A stretch of 5,696 nucleotides of DNA, from contig JAPKDT010000141.1 of the NCBI GenBank assembly GCA_028822475.1, forward strand, positions 1 through 5,696, written 5' to 3'. The notes under the pieces were generated by a model that searched no databases, was not told the DNA's origin, and saw only the letters and a list, made by a program, of their open reading frames with translations. The translations under genes were made by a program, and so were the position numbers. Numbering within the stretch: position 1 is the stretch's first letter; every line of letters begins with the position of its first letter. Origin of the DNA: SAR324 cluster bacterium. Its GTDB lineage: Bacteria > SAR324 > NAC60-12. Positions 1 to 5,696 of this stretch are shown piece by piece.

Positions 1-321
1 CGCTACCTTAAACAGAACTGTCCGGATGGCTACACCAAATCTTCTTTGATGCTTGGAGTCGGAGAAAGCCGTACAGAAACGTTGCAGGCCATGAAAGATT
101 TACGTGATGTCGGAGTTGATTTTCTAACTATCGGCCAATATCTGCAGCCCTCCAAAAAACATTTAAAAGTAGAAAAATTTGTTCCTCCGGAAGAGTTTGA
201 TGAATTGGCTTTACACGGTGACAAAATGGGATTTGAATATGTCGCTTCCGGACCTCTTGTGCGTAGTTCATATAAAGCCGCAGAATTTTACATTGAACGA
301 AAAATTCGGGGAAACGCATGA
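1..321 (+). CDS. lipA: Lipoyl synthase LipA, C-terminal part (5' end outside window)
   Basis: LipA is a radical-SAM enzyme that inserts two sulfurs into protein-bound octanoyl groups, making the lipoyl cofactor of 2-oxoacid dehydrogenases and the glycine cleavage system in the cytoplasm. The reading frame is open from base 1 and gives 106 residues up to TGA at 319-321. Visible family signatures are the MLGVGE strand of the radical-SAM barrel, the segment DFLTIGQYLQPSKKHL, and GPLVRSSY near the end. RSSY is encoded at 262-273; in characterised LipA proteins a serine of this motif ligates the auxiliary [4Fe-4S] cluster. The cluster-binding cysteine motifs lie upstream, outside the window, so catalytic completeness cannot be judged. 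The stop overlaps the aroA start by four bases, so the two genes are probably co-transcribed and translationally coupled. Family assignment is near certain. Confidence 0.96.
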   Translation, partial: RYLKQNCPDGYTKSSLMLGVGESRTETLQAMKDLRDVGVDFLTIGQYLQPSKKHLKVEKFVPPEEFDELALHGDKMGFEYVASGPLVRSSYKAAEFYIERKIRGNA

Positions 322-1601
322 GTTTAGCAGACAAACTCACTTTGTCTCCAATTCGGAAAATTTCCGGAATTGTCAATTTGCCGGGTTCGAAAAGTCTTTC
401 CAACAGAATTCTGCTCCTTAGTATGTTAGCAAAAGGGCAGACCGAGATTCAAAATTTGCTCGATAGCGATGACATCCGCAGGATGGTGGAAGCACTGGAA
501 AAACTTGGAATTCAGTTCGAAGAAAATCGTGCTGAAAACCGCATCTCCGTTTCCGGAACAGCAGGATTAATTCCGGTATCAGAAGCGACTTTGATGTTGG
601 GAAATGCAGGTACTGCAATCCGGCCTTTGACCGCAGCCATGACTTTGGGGCATGGACGTTTCGTCTTAGATGGAGTTGCACGTATGAGAGAGCGTCCAAT
701 AATCGATTTGGTCGACGGACTTTCGCAACTGGGCGCTAATTTACGTTGTCTTAACGGGACTGACTGTCCTCCGGTTGAAGTGATTGCCGATGGCCTCCCC
801 GGGGGCAAGACACGTTTAAGCGGAGCCATCAGCAGTCAGTATTTGACAGCGATTTTATTGGTCGCACCTTACGCGAAAAGTGAAGTTGAGATTGAAATAA
901 CCGACAAACTGGTTTCTGTACCATATGTTGAAATGACCCTGCGCTTGATGCAGCGTTTTGGGGTTGAAGTTAATCAGAAAAATGCTCAGAGCTTCCGGAT
1001 TCCCCGCCAACAATATCAATCACCTGGAAGAATATTTGTTGAAGGAGATGCCTCTTCCGCATCTTACTTTTTAGCTGGAGCCGCAATTACAAAAGGGACG
1101 GTGACTGTAAAAGGATGTGGTACTGAAAGTATACAGGGAGATGCACGTTTTGCGGAGGTTTTAGAAAAAATGGGAGCCAAAGTCGAATGGAGTCCGCAAC
1201 AGGTTAAGCTGACCGGAGCATCTTTAAACGGAATTGACGTAGACATGAATCAAATGCCGGATGCTGCCATGACTTTGGCAGTTGCGGCATTGTTTGCTTC
1301 CGGTCCTACTGCTATCCGGAACATCTACAATTGGCGTGTTAAAGAAACGGAACGACTGCAGGCAGTTTCTACAGAATTACGCAAGCTAGGCGCGGTGGTT
1401 GAGGAGGGTTACGACTATCTGGTAATACAACCTCCTGAGCAGATAAAAGCAGCTTCAATCGAGACCTACGATGACCACCGCATGGCAATGGCTTTTTCAT
1501 TGGCAGCATGCGGAAAATCACCTGTGACTATCAACAACCCGGACTGCGTGAGCAAAACTTTTCCAGATTATTTTGAAGTTCTTTCCGGATTATGTTCCTG
1601 A
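318..1601 (+). CDS. aroA: 3-phosphoshikimate 1-carboxyvinyltransferase (EPSP synthase), class I
   Basis: AroA transfers the enolpyruvyl group of PEP to shikimate-3-phosphate, the sixth step of the shikimate pathway, in the cytoplasm. The 427-residue length equals that of E. coli AroA and homology is visible end to end. Active-site residues are present: LPGSKSLSNR with K25, S26 and R30; LGNAGTAIRP at 94-103; R126 in RERP; SSQ at 172-174; D315 in PDAAMT; NWRVKETER with K342, E343 and R346; DHR with H387 and R388; and K413 in KTFPDY. The LGNAGTA motif, with the Gly, Thr and Pro equivalent to E. coli 96, 97 and 101 all retained, fits the class I type; the usual Met before RP is Ile101. ATG at 318 lies inside the lipA stop (ATGA), with a GGGGA ribosome-binding site at 308-312, five bases upstream. 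No truncation or frameshift is seen. Confidence 0.98.
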   Translation: MSLADKLTLSPIRKISGIVNLPGSKSLSNRILLLSMLAKGQTEIQNLLDSDDIRRMVEALEKLGIQFEENRAENRISVSGTAGLIPVSEATLMLGNAGTAIRPLTAAMTLGHGRFVLDGVARMRERPIIDLVDGLSQLGANLRCLNGTDCPPVEVIADGLPGGKTRLSGAISSQYLTAILLVAPYAKSEVEIEITDKLVSVPYVEMTLRLMQRFGVEVNQKNAQSFRIPRQQYQSPGRIFVEGDASSASYFLAGAAITKGTVTVKGCGTESIQGDARFAEVLEKMGAKVEWSPQQVKLTGASLNGIDVDMNQMPDAAMTLAVAALFASGPTAIRNIYNWRVKETERLQAVSTELRKLGAVVEEGYDYLVIQPPEQIKAASIETYDDHRMAMAFSLAACGKSPVTINNPDCVSKTFPDYFEVLSGLCS

Positions 1602-1611
1602 ATAAAGGAAC
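1594..1611. terminator. Small hairpin at the aroA / kelch gene convergent junction, possible weak bidirectional terminator
   Basis: GTTCCT at 1594-1599 is perfectly complementary to AGGAAC at 1606-1611, with loop GAATAA. The left arm covers the last codons of aroA, and the right arm sits in the 22-base gap between the two convergent stop codons. On the + strand it is followed by the T/A-rich CTATTTAATCTAAT, which is not a clean T-run; on the - strand there is no T-run. The stem is short (six pairs, three of them G-C). The position favours a terminator, but the structure alone is weak. Confidence 0.35.
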
Positions 1612-1623
1612 TATTTAATCTAA

Positions 1624-2991
1624 TCAAGGTCCATATTTATGAACATCGTCTTTGTAGACACTGCCTGTATAACCTCCAATTAAGTAAAGCCGGTTAGCCA
1701 TTACTCCACTCTCAATTCCGCTGCGTGAAGTTTCACCGGATTTTGCACCGACATTTGTCCAGACACTGCCATCGGTAGAGCTCCAGGCGTTTAATGACTC
1801 GGTGTCTGCATTTCCACCGATGACCCATAATTTTCCTTCAAAAACCGTTGCAGTATGTCCCGAACGTGCCAACCATGTTGATCCGGATGTTGTGGCTTGT
1901 GTCCAGGTTGATGCATTGTCTGTGCTTGAATACCAGACATCACTGAGCGTGCTGCCGTTGTCTCCGCCCATAACCCATATTTTTTGATTGAAAACAGTGG
2001 CCGCGTGTCCGGAACGTTTGGACCAAGTCGCATTGTCTGTAATTTCCGTCCAGGTTTTTCCATCACTTGTAGACCAGACATCATTCATCTTTGCGCTACT
2101 GTTGTCTATACCACCCAGCAGATACATTTTGTTGTTGAAAACTAAGAGAGAGTGTTTGTGCCTTGGAGTCCATGCTGCAGCACTCGAAACACTTGTCCAG
2201 GTTTTTCCGTCAGTTGAACTGAGGACATCATTCAGTAGACTGCTACCGTTACTGCCGCCTCCCATTACCCAGAGTTTTCCATTAAAAGCTGTTGCCGCAT
2301 GATCATTACGCCCGCTCAAATCGTCGCTTGCTCCTGCATCTGTCCAAGTTATACCATCACTGGATGAAAATACTTTACTGTAAACGGAACTGCCGTTACC
2401 ACCTCCTATAACCCACAGTTTTCCCAAATAAAAGACAACCGCGTGTCCGCTTCCTGCGGTCAGTCCAGTTGCAGCAGTATCGCTCCAGGCACATCCGGAA
2501 GTGCAAATAGAAGTTGTCGTAAAACCATCAGAAATATAGTCTGAGTCAAGTGCGATGCTGAAATAATCTTTGACACTGGTGGTAACTTTTAGCTGATGTT
2601 TTGTTGAAGAAACAAGCTCTAAAGCGGAACTACTGGAACCGGCGGTTAAGGTGTAAATTTTGCGAGAACTGTCATAAGAAACGACGGCAGGGATACAGCT
2701 GTTGAAACCATCAACCGAAAGTTGCATTGTGCCGCTGCAGTTTTCCGAGGTGCTAGCGGTGACATTTCTGGGCTCAATGGATTTGTTGAATGTAATGGAA
2801 ATTGTGCTCGTGACGGCCTTATTAGTGGTGCCGTCAGCAGGAGAAATAGTTGTTACTGTTGGAACTGTGGTATCTGCAGAGGCAACTGTTGATTCTTCTT
2901 TGCTTCCAGGACTAGAACAGGAAAACGCAAATGCCAGAAAAGACAGCAATACAAAATATCTGAGACTTGAAATGCTTAATTTCTCTACCAA
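1624..2991 (-). CDS. Outer-membrane-type lipoprotein with Ig-like (Big_5-like) domain and six-bladed kelch propeller
   Basis: The 455-residue exported protein has unknown function. Residues 1-24 form a lipoprotein signal peptide: basic K4 and R11, a hydrophobic core at 12-23, and lipobox AFSC with Cys25 as the lipidated residue. Ser follows at +2, so retention in the inner membrane by an Asp signal is not expected. About 42-160 resemble a bacterial Ig-like domain of the Big_5 kind (VTTISPADGTTNKAV, then ITFNKSIEP), with C85 and C99 as a possible disulfide. Residues 181-455 hold six kelch repeats beginning near 181, 228, 277, 326, 376 and 423, each with a GK/NK-W/Y-x-x-GG core. Five of them also carry an Asp-box-like S-x-D-G-x-T-W-T turn. 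The start is TTG, because an in-frame TGA lies two codons upstream and AGGA at 3001-2998 is spaced six bases away. It lies 21 bases after the barrel gene and is the last gene of the - strand cluster. A role in surface binding or adhesion is inference only. Confidence 0.85.
   Translation of the reverse strand: MVEKLSISSLRYFVLLSFLAFAFSCSSPGSKEESTVASADTTVPTVTTISPADGTTNKAVTSTISITFNKSIEPRNVTASTSENCSGTMQLSVDGFNSCIPAVVSYDSSRKIYTLTAGSSSSALELVSSTKHQLKVTTSVKDYFSIALDSDYISDGFTTTSICTSGCAWSDTAATGLTAGSGHAVVFYLGKLWVIGGGNGSSVYSKVFSSSDGITWTDAGASDDLSGRNDHAATAFNGKLWVMGGGSNGSSLLNDVLSSTDGKTWTSVSSAAAWTPRHKHSLLVFNNKMYLLGGIDNSSAKMNDVWSTSDGKTWTEITDNATWSKRSGHAATVFNQKIWVMGGDNGSTLSDVWYSSTDNASTWTQATTSGSTWLARSGHTATVFEGKLWVIGGNADTESLNAWSSTDGSVWTNVGAKSGETSRSGIESGVMANRLYLIGGYTGSVYKDDVHKYGP
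1627..2451 (-). repeat. Six tandem kelch-repeat units of about 141-150 bases within the lipoprotein gene
   Basis: The repeat units begin at residues 181, 228, 277, 326, 376 and 423 of the encoded protein, with periods of 47, 49, 49, 50 and 47 residues. The DNA has diverged but similarity is still visible, for example in the segments around 2190-2240 and 2045-2085, which both encode a TDGKTWT turn. The last unit (33 residues) lacks the final S-x-D-G-x-T-W strand. This is a coding repeat arising from blade duplication, not a mobile or regulatory repeat. Confidence 0.85.
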
Positions 2992-2994
2992 AAA

Positions 2995-3001
2995 TCATCC
3001 T
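2995..3001 (-). promoter_or_regulatory. Ribosome-binding site that fixes the TTG start of the kelch lipoprotein
   Basis: Read on the - strand, AGGATGA runs from 3001 to 2995, with AGGA at 3001-2998 and a six-base spacer to the TTG at 2991-2989. The frame has a TGA at 2997-2995, so no start further upstream is possible. The ATG inside this motif (2998-2996) is in another frame, which closes after 28 codons, and has no ribosome-binding site of its own at proper distance. Confidence 0.6.
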
Positions 3002-3012
3002 ATTGATGGGAT

Positions 3013-3690
3013 TCAGAAAGTAACTCCTATGCCAAGTTGCACCTGATTTGTAGTAAATCGGAGTCCAGTCCTTTCATAACTGATTGAACTTGCCGTCTTC
3101 AGAGTTGTTGCAGAACTTAGACTGTCTTCCAATTCTGCCTTGATGTAGTTTGTACGAAAGCCTAATAAAGTTTCAAAACCAGATCCGTGATGTCCCAGCA
3201 CCAAAAACATGGAATGTCCCGAAAGTTCTTTGTGCTGAAGAGTTTCATCCGTTGCCCCAGTATAACCATAATTCAGGGTCGTGTCCAGCTTTCCTCCAGA
3301 CAAAACTCCTGCACCCCACATCAGTGTATAGTCCTCTCCGATGCTAAATGCCAAATCTGCAAAATTTGTCACGAGCGTTGATTCCTCTTTGAGCAACAGA
3401 GCATTACTGGATGAGTTGCTGATTTCATTTTCAATTTTTGTGGTAAGTGTTGTGTAACCAAGACCGATACTTTTAAACAAAAAATAGACACCGCCTCCGC
3501 TTGTTTTTGGATCAGCAACTGTTATTTCTTTTTCGGAGGCAGATAGACTTTCATCAGTGAAAATGGAGTGATCTTTTTTGGTTTCACTAACCGGAGAGAG
3601 CAGGCGTATCCTGATTAAATCAGACCGCCCGCACGCAGCAAATAATATTGGGAATATAATTATCAGTACTGTTAAACGCAAGGCTGACAT
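3013..3690 (-). CDS. Putative outer-membrane beta-barrel protein with lipoprotein-type signal peptide
   Basis: I do not recognise a named family for this 225-residue protein. Residues 1-19 are a clear export signal: R5, then a hydrophobic run to F17-A18-A19, followed by Cys20. FAAC is an acceptable though non-classical lipobox, with Phe where Leu is usual. Residues 21-63 are a polar linker. From about 64 to the end the sequence alternates polar and non-polar residues in Gly- and aromatic-rich strands (GGGVYFLF, IGLGYTTL, LMWGAGVL, HSMFLVLG, FETLLGFR) separated by polar turns, which fits a small barrel of roughly eight strands. The C-terminus, VQLGIGVTF, ends in Phe with alternating hydrophobics, matching the signal recognised by the BAM assembly machinery. 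ATG at 3690 has AGGA at 3698-3695, four bases upstream. The gene lies 21 bases after leuD and 21 before the kelch lipoprotein, which suggests joint expression and a shared envelope role. Confidence 0.75.
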   Translation of the reverse strand: MSALRLTVLIIIFPILFAACGRSDLIRIRLLSPVSETKKDHSIFTDESLSASEKEITVADPKTSGGGVYFLFKSIGLGYTTLTTKIENEISNSSSNALLLKEESTLVTNFADLAFSIGEDYTLMWGAGVLSGGKLDTTLNYGYTGATDETLQHKELSGHSMFLVLGHHGSGFETLLGFRTNYIKAELEDSLSSATTLKTASSISYERTGLRFTTNQVQLGIGVTF

Positions 3691-3711
3691 GAATTCCTGA
3701 ATCGTATTTAA

Positions 3712-4335
3712 TTACACATCAAGAAATAACCAGGGCCTTTGCTTCCTGGCCTGTTGTTCATAATCCTGAATTTTTTTCTCAAACTGCAAGGTCCAGTCAA
3801 TATCGTCCAAACCTTTAAGCAGACAGTTTTTTGCAAATACATCAACTTCGAAAGAGAACTTCTTACCTTGAGGAGAACTTACAATCTGCTGCGGAAGATC
3901 AACTGTCAGTTGACATCCTTCGTTAGCCTCAACTTCCTCAAACAAATACTGTATTTCTTCCGACTGAAGTACAACAGCTAAAATACCGTTTTTCCTGCAA
4001 TTGCTGAAAAAGATATCTGCAAAACTTGATGCAATAACACATTTGAAACCATAATCCTGCAAAGCCCACGGAGCATGTTCACGGCTTGATCCACAACCAA
4101 AATTTTCACGTGTCAACAAAATCTGTGCACCCTGATAACGTGGTAAGTTCAGCACAAATTCAGAATTAGAATGTTTTGCGGCATCATCCGTGTAGCGCCA
4201 GTCGTGAAAAAGATGAACTCCGAAACCGGTCCTTTCAATTTTTTTCAGGAATTGTTTTGGAATAATTTGGTCTGTGTCCACATTTATTTTATCAAGTGGT
4301 GCAGTCATTCCGGAAAGAGTGTTAAATGCTTCCAT
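3712..4335 (-). CDS. leuD: 3-isopropylmalate dehydratase small subunit
   Basis: LeuD is the small (swivel-domain) subunit of isopropylmalate isomerase; with LeuC it converts 2-isopropylmalate to 3-isopropylmalate in leucine biosynthesis. It has 207 residues, close to the 201 of E. coli LeuD, and is complete. Signatures are NVDTDQIIPKQFLKKIERTG at 18-37, which includes the Thr/Asp and Lys of the family's substrate region; NFGCGSSREHAPWAL at 78-92, the hallmark of the aconitase-family swivel domain; and SSFADIFFSNCRKNGIL at 103-119. The ATG at 4335 follows the leuC stop by 23 bases. The sequence before it (AATAAATAATAAAA) is A/T-rich with no clear Shine-Dalgarno site, so translation may depend on low structure or on coupling to leuC. 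The last 14 codons contain a hairpin that may act on the downstream genes. Confidence 0.98.
   Translation of the reverse strand: MEAFNTLSGMTAPLDKINVDTDQIIPKQFLKKIERTGFGVHLFHDWRYTDDAAKHSNSEFVLNLPRYQGAQILLTRENFGCGSSREHAPWALQDYGFKCVIASSFADIFFSNCRKNGILAVVLQSEEIQYLFEEVEANEGCQLTVDLPQQIVSSPQGKKFSFEVDVFAKNCLLKGLDDIDWTLQFEKKIQDYEQQARKQRPWLFLDV
3731..3753 (-). terminator. Hairpin inside the 3' end of leuD, followed by a T-rich stretch; possible attenuating terminator
   Basis: On the - strand CAGGCC (3753-3748) can pair with GGCCCTG (3737-3731), with one C bulged and a ten-base loop. It is followed directly by GTTATTTCTTGATG. An alternative, mutually exclusive pairing joins CCAGG and CCTGG in the same place. 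The stem is G+C-rich for this region and the tail is T-rich but interrupted. It overlaps leuD coding sequence, so translating ribosomes would normally disrupt it. It may only reduce transcription into the two envelope genes, or be coincidental. Confidence 0.3.
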
Positions 4336-4358
4336 TTTTATTATTTATTCAAGGTTCA

Positions 4359-5696
4359 CTAGTAAGTACGTGGATCAACAAAATGTCCGGCAATCGCAGC
4401 GGCGGCAGCCATCAATGGACTAACAAGATGTGTCCGGCTGCCCTTTCCTTGGCGGCCTTCAAAGTTTCTATTGCTGGTAGAGGCGCAACGTTCACCCGGT
4501 TTTAGGACATCATCATTCATGGCCAGACACATGGAGCATCCCGGCTGACGCCAATCAAACCCTGCAGCTATAAAAATCTCGTCCAGACCTTCTTCTTCTG
4601 CCTGACGCTTAATAATTCCGCTTCCCGGAACAATCATGGCCGAAACAGTATCAATTACTTTTCTTCCTTCAACAAAATTGGCTACTGATCGTAAATCTTC
4701 GATGCGGGAATTTGTGCATGAACCAATAAAAACACGGTCAATGCTAATTTCCTTGATAGGTAAATTCGCTTTTAGTCCCATATATTCTAAAGCCTGCTCT
4801 ACGGAACTCCGTTCCATCGAATTTTCAATTGTCGAGGGATCCGGAACTTTACCGTTAATGTCCGTTACCATTCCCGGATTTGTACCCCAGGTAACTTGCG
4901 GTAAAACATAATTCGCGTTTAAATTAACCGTTACATCAAATTTTGCATCTGCATCAGACTTGAGCTCTTTCCAGGAAGACACCGCCTCAGCAAATGCATC
5001 ACCCTTCGGGGCAAATGGTCGATTCTTCAGATGCTCAAATGTTTTTTCATCAGGAGCAACCATGCCTGCACGCGCACCTGCTTCGATCGTCATATTGCAA
5101 AGAGTCATACGGCCTTCCATTGACATCGCACTAATAGTTTCTCCAGCATATTCGATCACATAACCGGTGCCACCTGCAGTCCCAATCTTGCCGATAATAG
5201 CAAGAATAATATCTTTAGGCGTTACCGTTTCCGGGAGTAGACCTTCAACTTGAACCAGCATTGTCTTGGGTTTTTGCTGTTGCAGAGTCTGTGTAGCGAG
5301 TACATGTTCAACTTCGGAAGTGCCTATGCCAAAGGCTAATGCGCCAAACGCACCATGGGTTGCGGTGTGTGAATCTCCGCAAACGATAGTTGACCCCGGA
5401 AGAGTTAAACCTTGTTCCGGTCCCATTACATGCACAATGCCTGTACGTTCATCTCCCAGATCAAAAAGTGTGACACCAAATTCTCTGCAGTTCTTGCGCA
5501 GGGTTTCTACCTGCAGAGCAGAAATAGGATCCTCAATCGGTTGGTCCTGATTGATGGTGGGGATGTTGTGATCAGGAACAGCATATGTAGCTTCCGGATG
5601 CAGAACAGTACGTCCGGCGAGGCGTAAACCTTCAAAGGCTTGCGGTGAAGTCACTTCATGCACCAGGTGACGGTCAACGTAAACGATTGAATTGCC
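4359..5696 (-). CDS. leuC: 3-isopropylmalate dehydratase large subunit (N-terminus outside window)
   Basis: LeuC is the [4Fe-4S] catalytic subunit of isopropylmalate isomerase, an aconitase-family enzyme acting with LeuD in leucine biosynthesis. The frame stays open to the window edge and gives 445 residues beginning GNSIVYVDRHLVHEVTSPQ. The full family length is about 466-470, so roughly 20 N-terminal residues are missing. The GTG at 5663-5661 is an internal Val (RHLVHEV), not the start. Three cluster-ligating cysteines are in place: in IGSCTNSR (codon 4718-4716) and in PGCSMC (codons 4538-4536 and 4529-4527). CGDSHTATHGAFGALAFGIG near the N-terminus and NRNFEGRQGKGSRTHLVSP near the C-terminus are also typical. 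The TAG stop at 4361-4359 is 23 bases before leuD. Regulation cannot be seen because the upstream leader is outside the window. Confidence 0.98.
   Translation of the reverse strand, partial: GNSIVYVDRHLVHEVTSPQAFEGLRLAGRTVLHPEATYAVPDHNIPTINQDQPIEDPISALQVETLRKNCREFGVTLFDLGDERTGIVHVMGPEQGLTLPGSTIVCGDSHTATHGAFGALAFGIGTSEVEHVLATQTLQQQKPKTMLVQVEGLLPETVTPKDIILAIIGKIGTAGGTGYVIEYAGETISAMSMEGRMTLCNMTIEAGARAGMVAPDEKTFEHLKNRPFAPKGDAFAEAVSSWKELKSDADAKFDVTVNLNANYVLPQVTWGTNPGMVTDINGKVPDPSTIENSMERSSVEQALEYMGLKANLPIKEISIDRVFIGSCTNSRIEDLRSVANFVEGRKVIDTVSAMIVPGSGIIKRQAEEEGLDEIFIAAGFDWRQPGCSMCLAMNDDVLKPGERCASTSNRNFEGRQGKGSRTHLVSPLMAAAAAIAGHFVDPRTY

Noticed and set aside
46..48. ATG at 46 as the start of a small independent gene
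   Set aside because: The frame is open from base 1 and the preceding residues (NCPDGYTKSS) continue the LipA sequence; the ATG is an internal Met.
418..829. Open frames on the - strand opposite aroA
   Set aside because: They lie fully within a conserved gene with intact catalytic motifs, and the translated sequences look like no known protein.
318..1601. Altered, herbicide-insensitive type EPSP synthase suggested by Ile101 in place of Met
   Set aside because: The Gly, Thr and Pro positions linked to altered sensitivity are unchanged, and Met to Ile at this site is conservative; the protein reads as ordinary class I.
1988..2302. Open frame on the + strand opposite the kelch gene
   Set aside because: It mirrors the repeated kelch codons, has no domain-like sequence and no sensible start signal; it is a shadow of the - strand gene.
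3691..3730. Promoter for the barrel gene near its start (TTGATG with downstream TACGAT on the - strand)
   Set aside because: The two elements are only about ten bases apart, far short of the usual 16-18, and other pairings are no better.
5661..5663. GTG as the start codon of leuC
   Set aside because: The frame continues upstream to the window edge with family-typical sequence (IVYVDRHLV before HEVTSP), so this is an internal valine codon of a gene cut by the window.
1..5696. Mobile elements, CRISPR arrays, tRNA or rRNA genes, phage genes
   Set aside because: Coding sequence fills almost the whole window; there are no terminal inverted repeats, transposase motifs, spaced direct repeats or cloverleaf-like segments visible on either strand.

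Overview
The window is 5,696 bases of compact bacterial chromosome with base composition in the mid-40s percent G+C by eye. It holds six protein genes and almost no intergenic DNA. The host is Gram-negative: two genes encode exported envelope proteins with lipoprotein-type signal peptides, and one of them ends in a C-terminal phenylalanine beta-strand typical of outer-membrane barrels. AroA and LeuCD are of the proteobacterial (E. coli-like) type. Kelch lipoproteins with an N-terminal Ig-like domain are common in groups such as Leptospira and deltaproteobacteria or SAR324-like lineages. I would place the host there only tentatively.

Layout, left to right. On the + strand are the 3' end of lipA (lipoyl synthase, 1-321) and a complete aroA (EPSP synthase, 318-1601), joined by a 4-base ATGA overlap. 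On the - strand, convergent with aroA, are four genes in transcriptional order: leuC (5' end cut by the window edge, 5696-4359), leuD (4335-3712), a 225-residue putative outer-membrane barrel (3690-3013) and a 455-residue kelch-propeller lipoprotein (2991-1624). Gaps between the four are 21-23 bases and the convergent junction is 22 bases. The junction carries a small hairpin that may act as a weak bidirectional terminator.

Functionally, LeuC and LeuD form isopropylmalate isomerase (leucine biosynthesis), AroA performs the sixth step of the shikimate pathway, and LipA builds the lipoyl cofactor. These are housekeeping genes with intact catalytic motifs. The unexplained part is the barrel and kelch lipoprotein pair placed directly behind leuCD. 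Their adjacency and envelope signals suggest they work together at the cell surface, perhaps as an anchor or pore plus an exposed propeller, but no function can be read from the sequence. A hairpin inside the last codons of leuD may partly separate their expression from leuCD.

I found no RNA gene, mobile element, CRISPR array or phage feature, and no clear promoter. There is no gene-free stretch longer than 23 bases. I do not see a convincing new biological system. The envelope pair is the best candidate for something undescribed.
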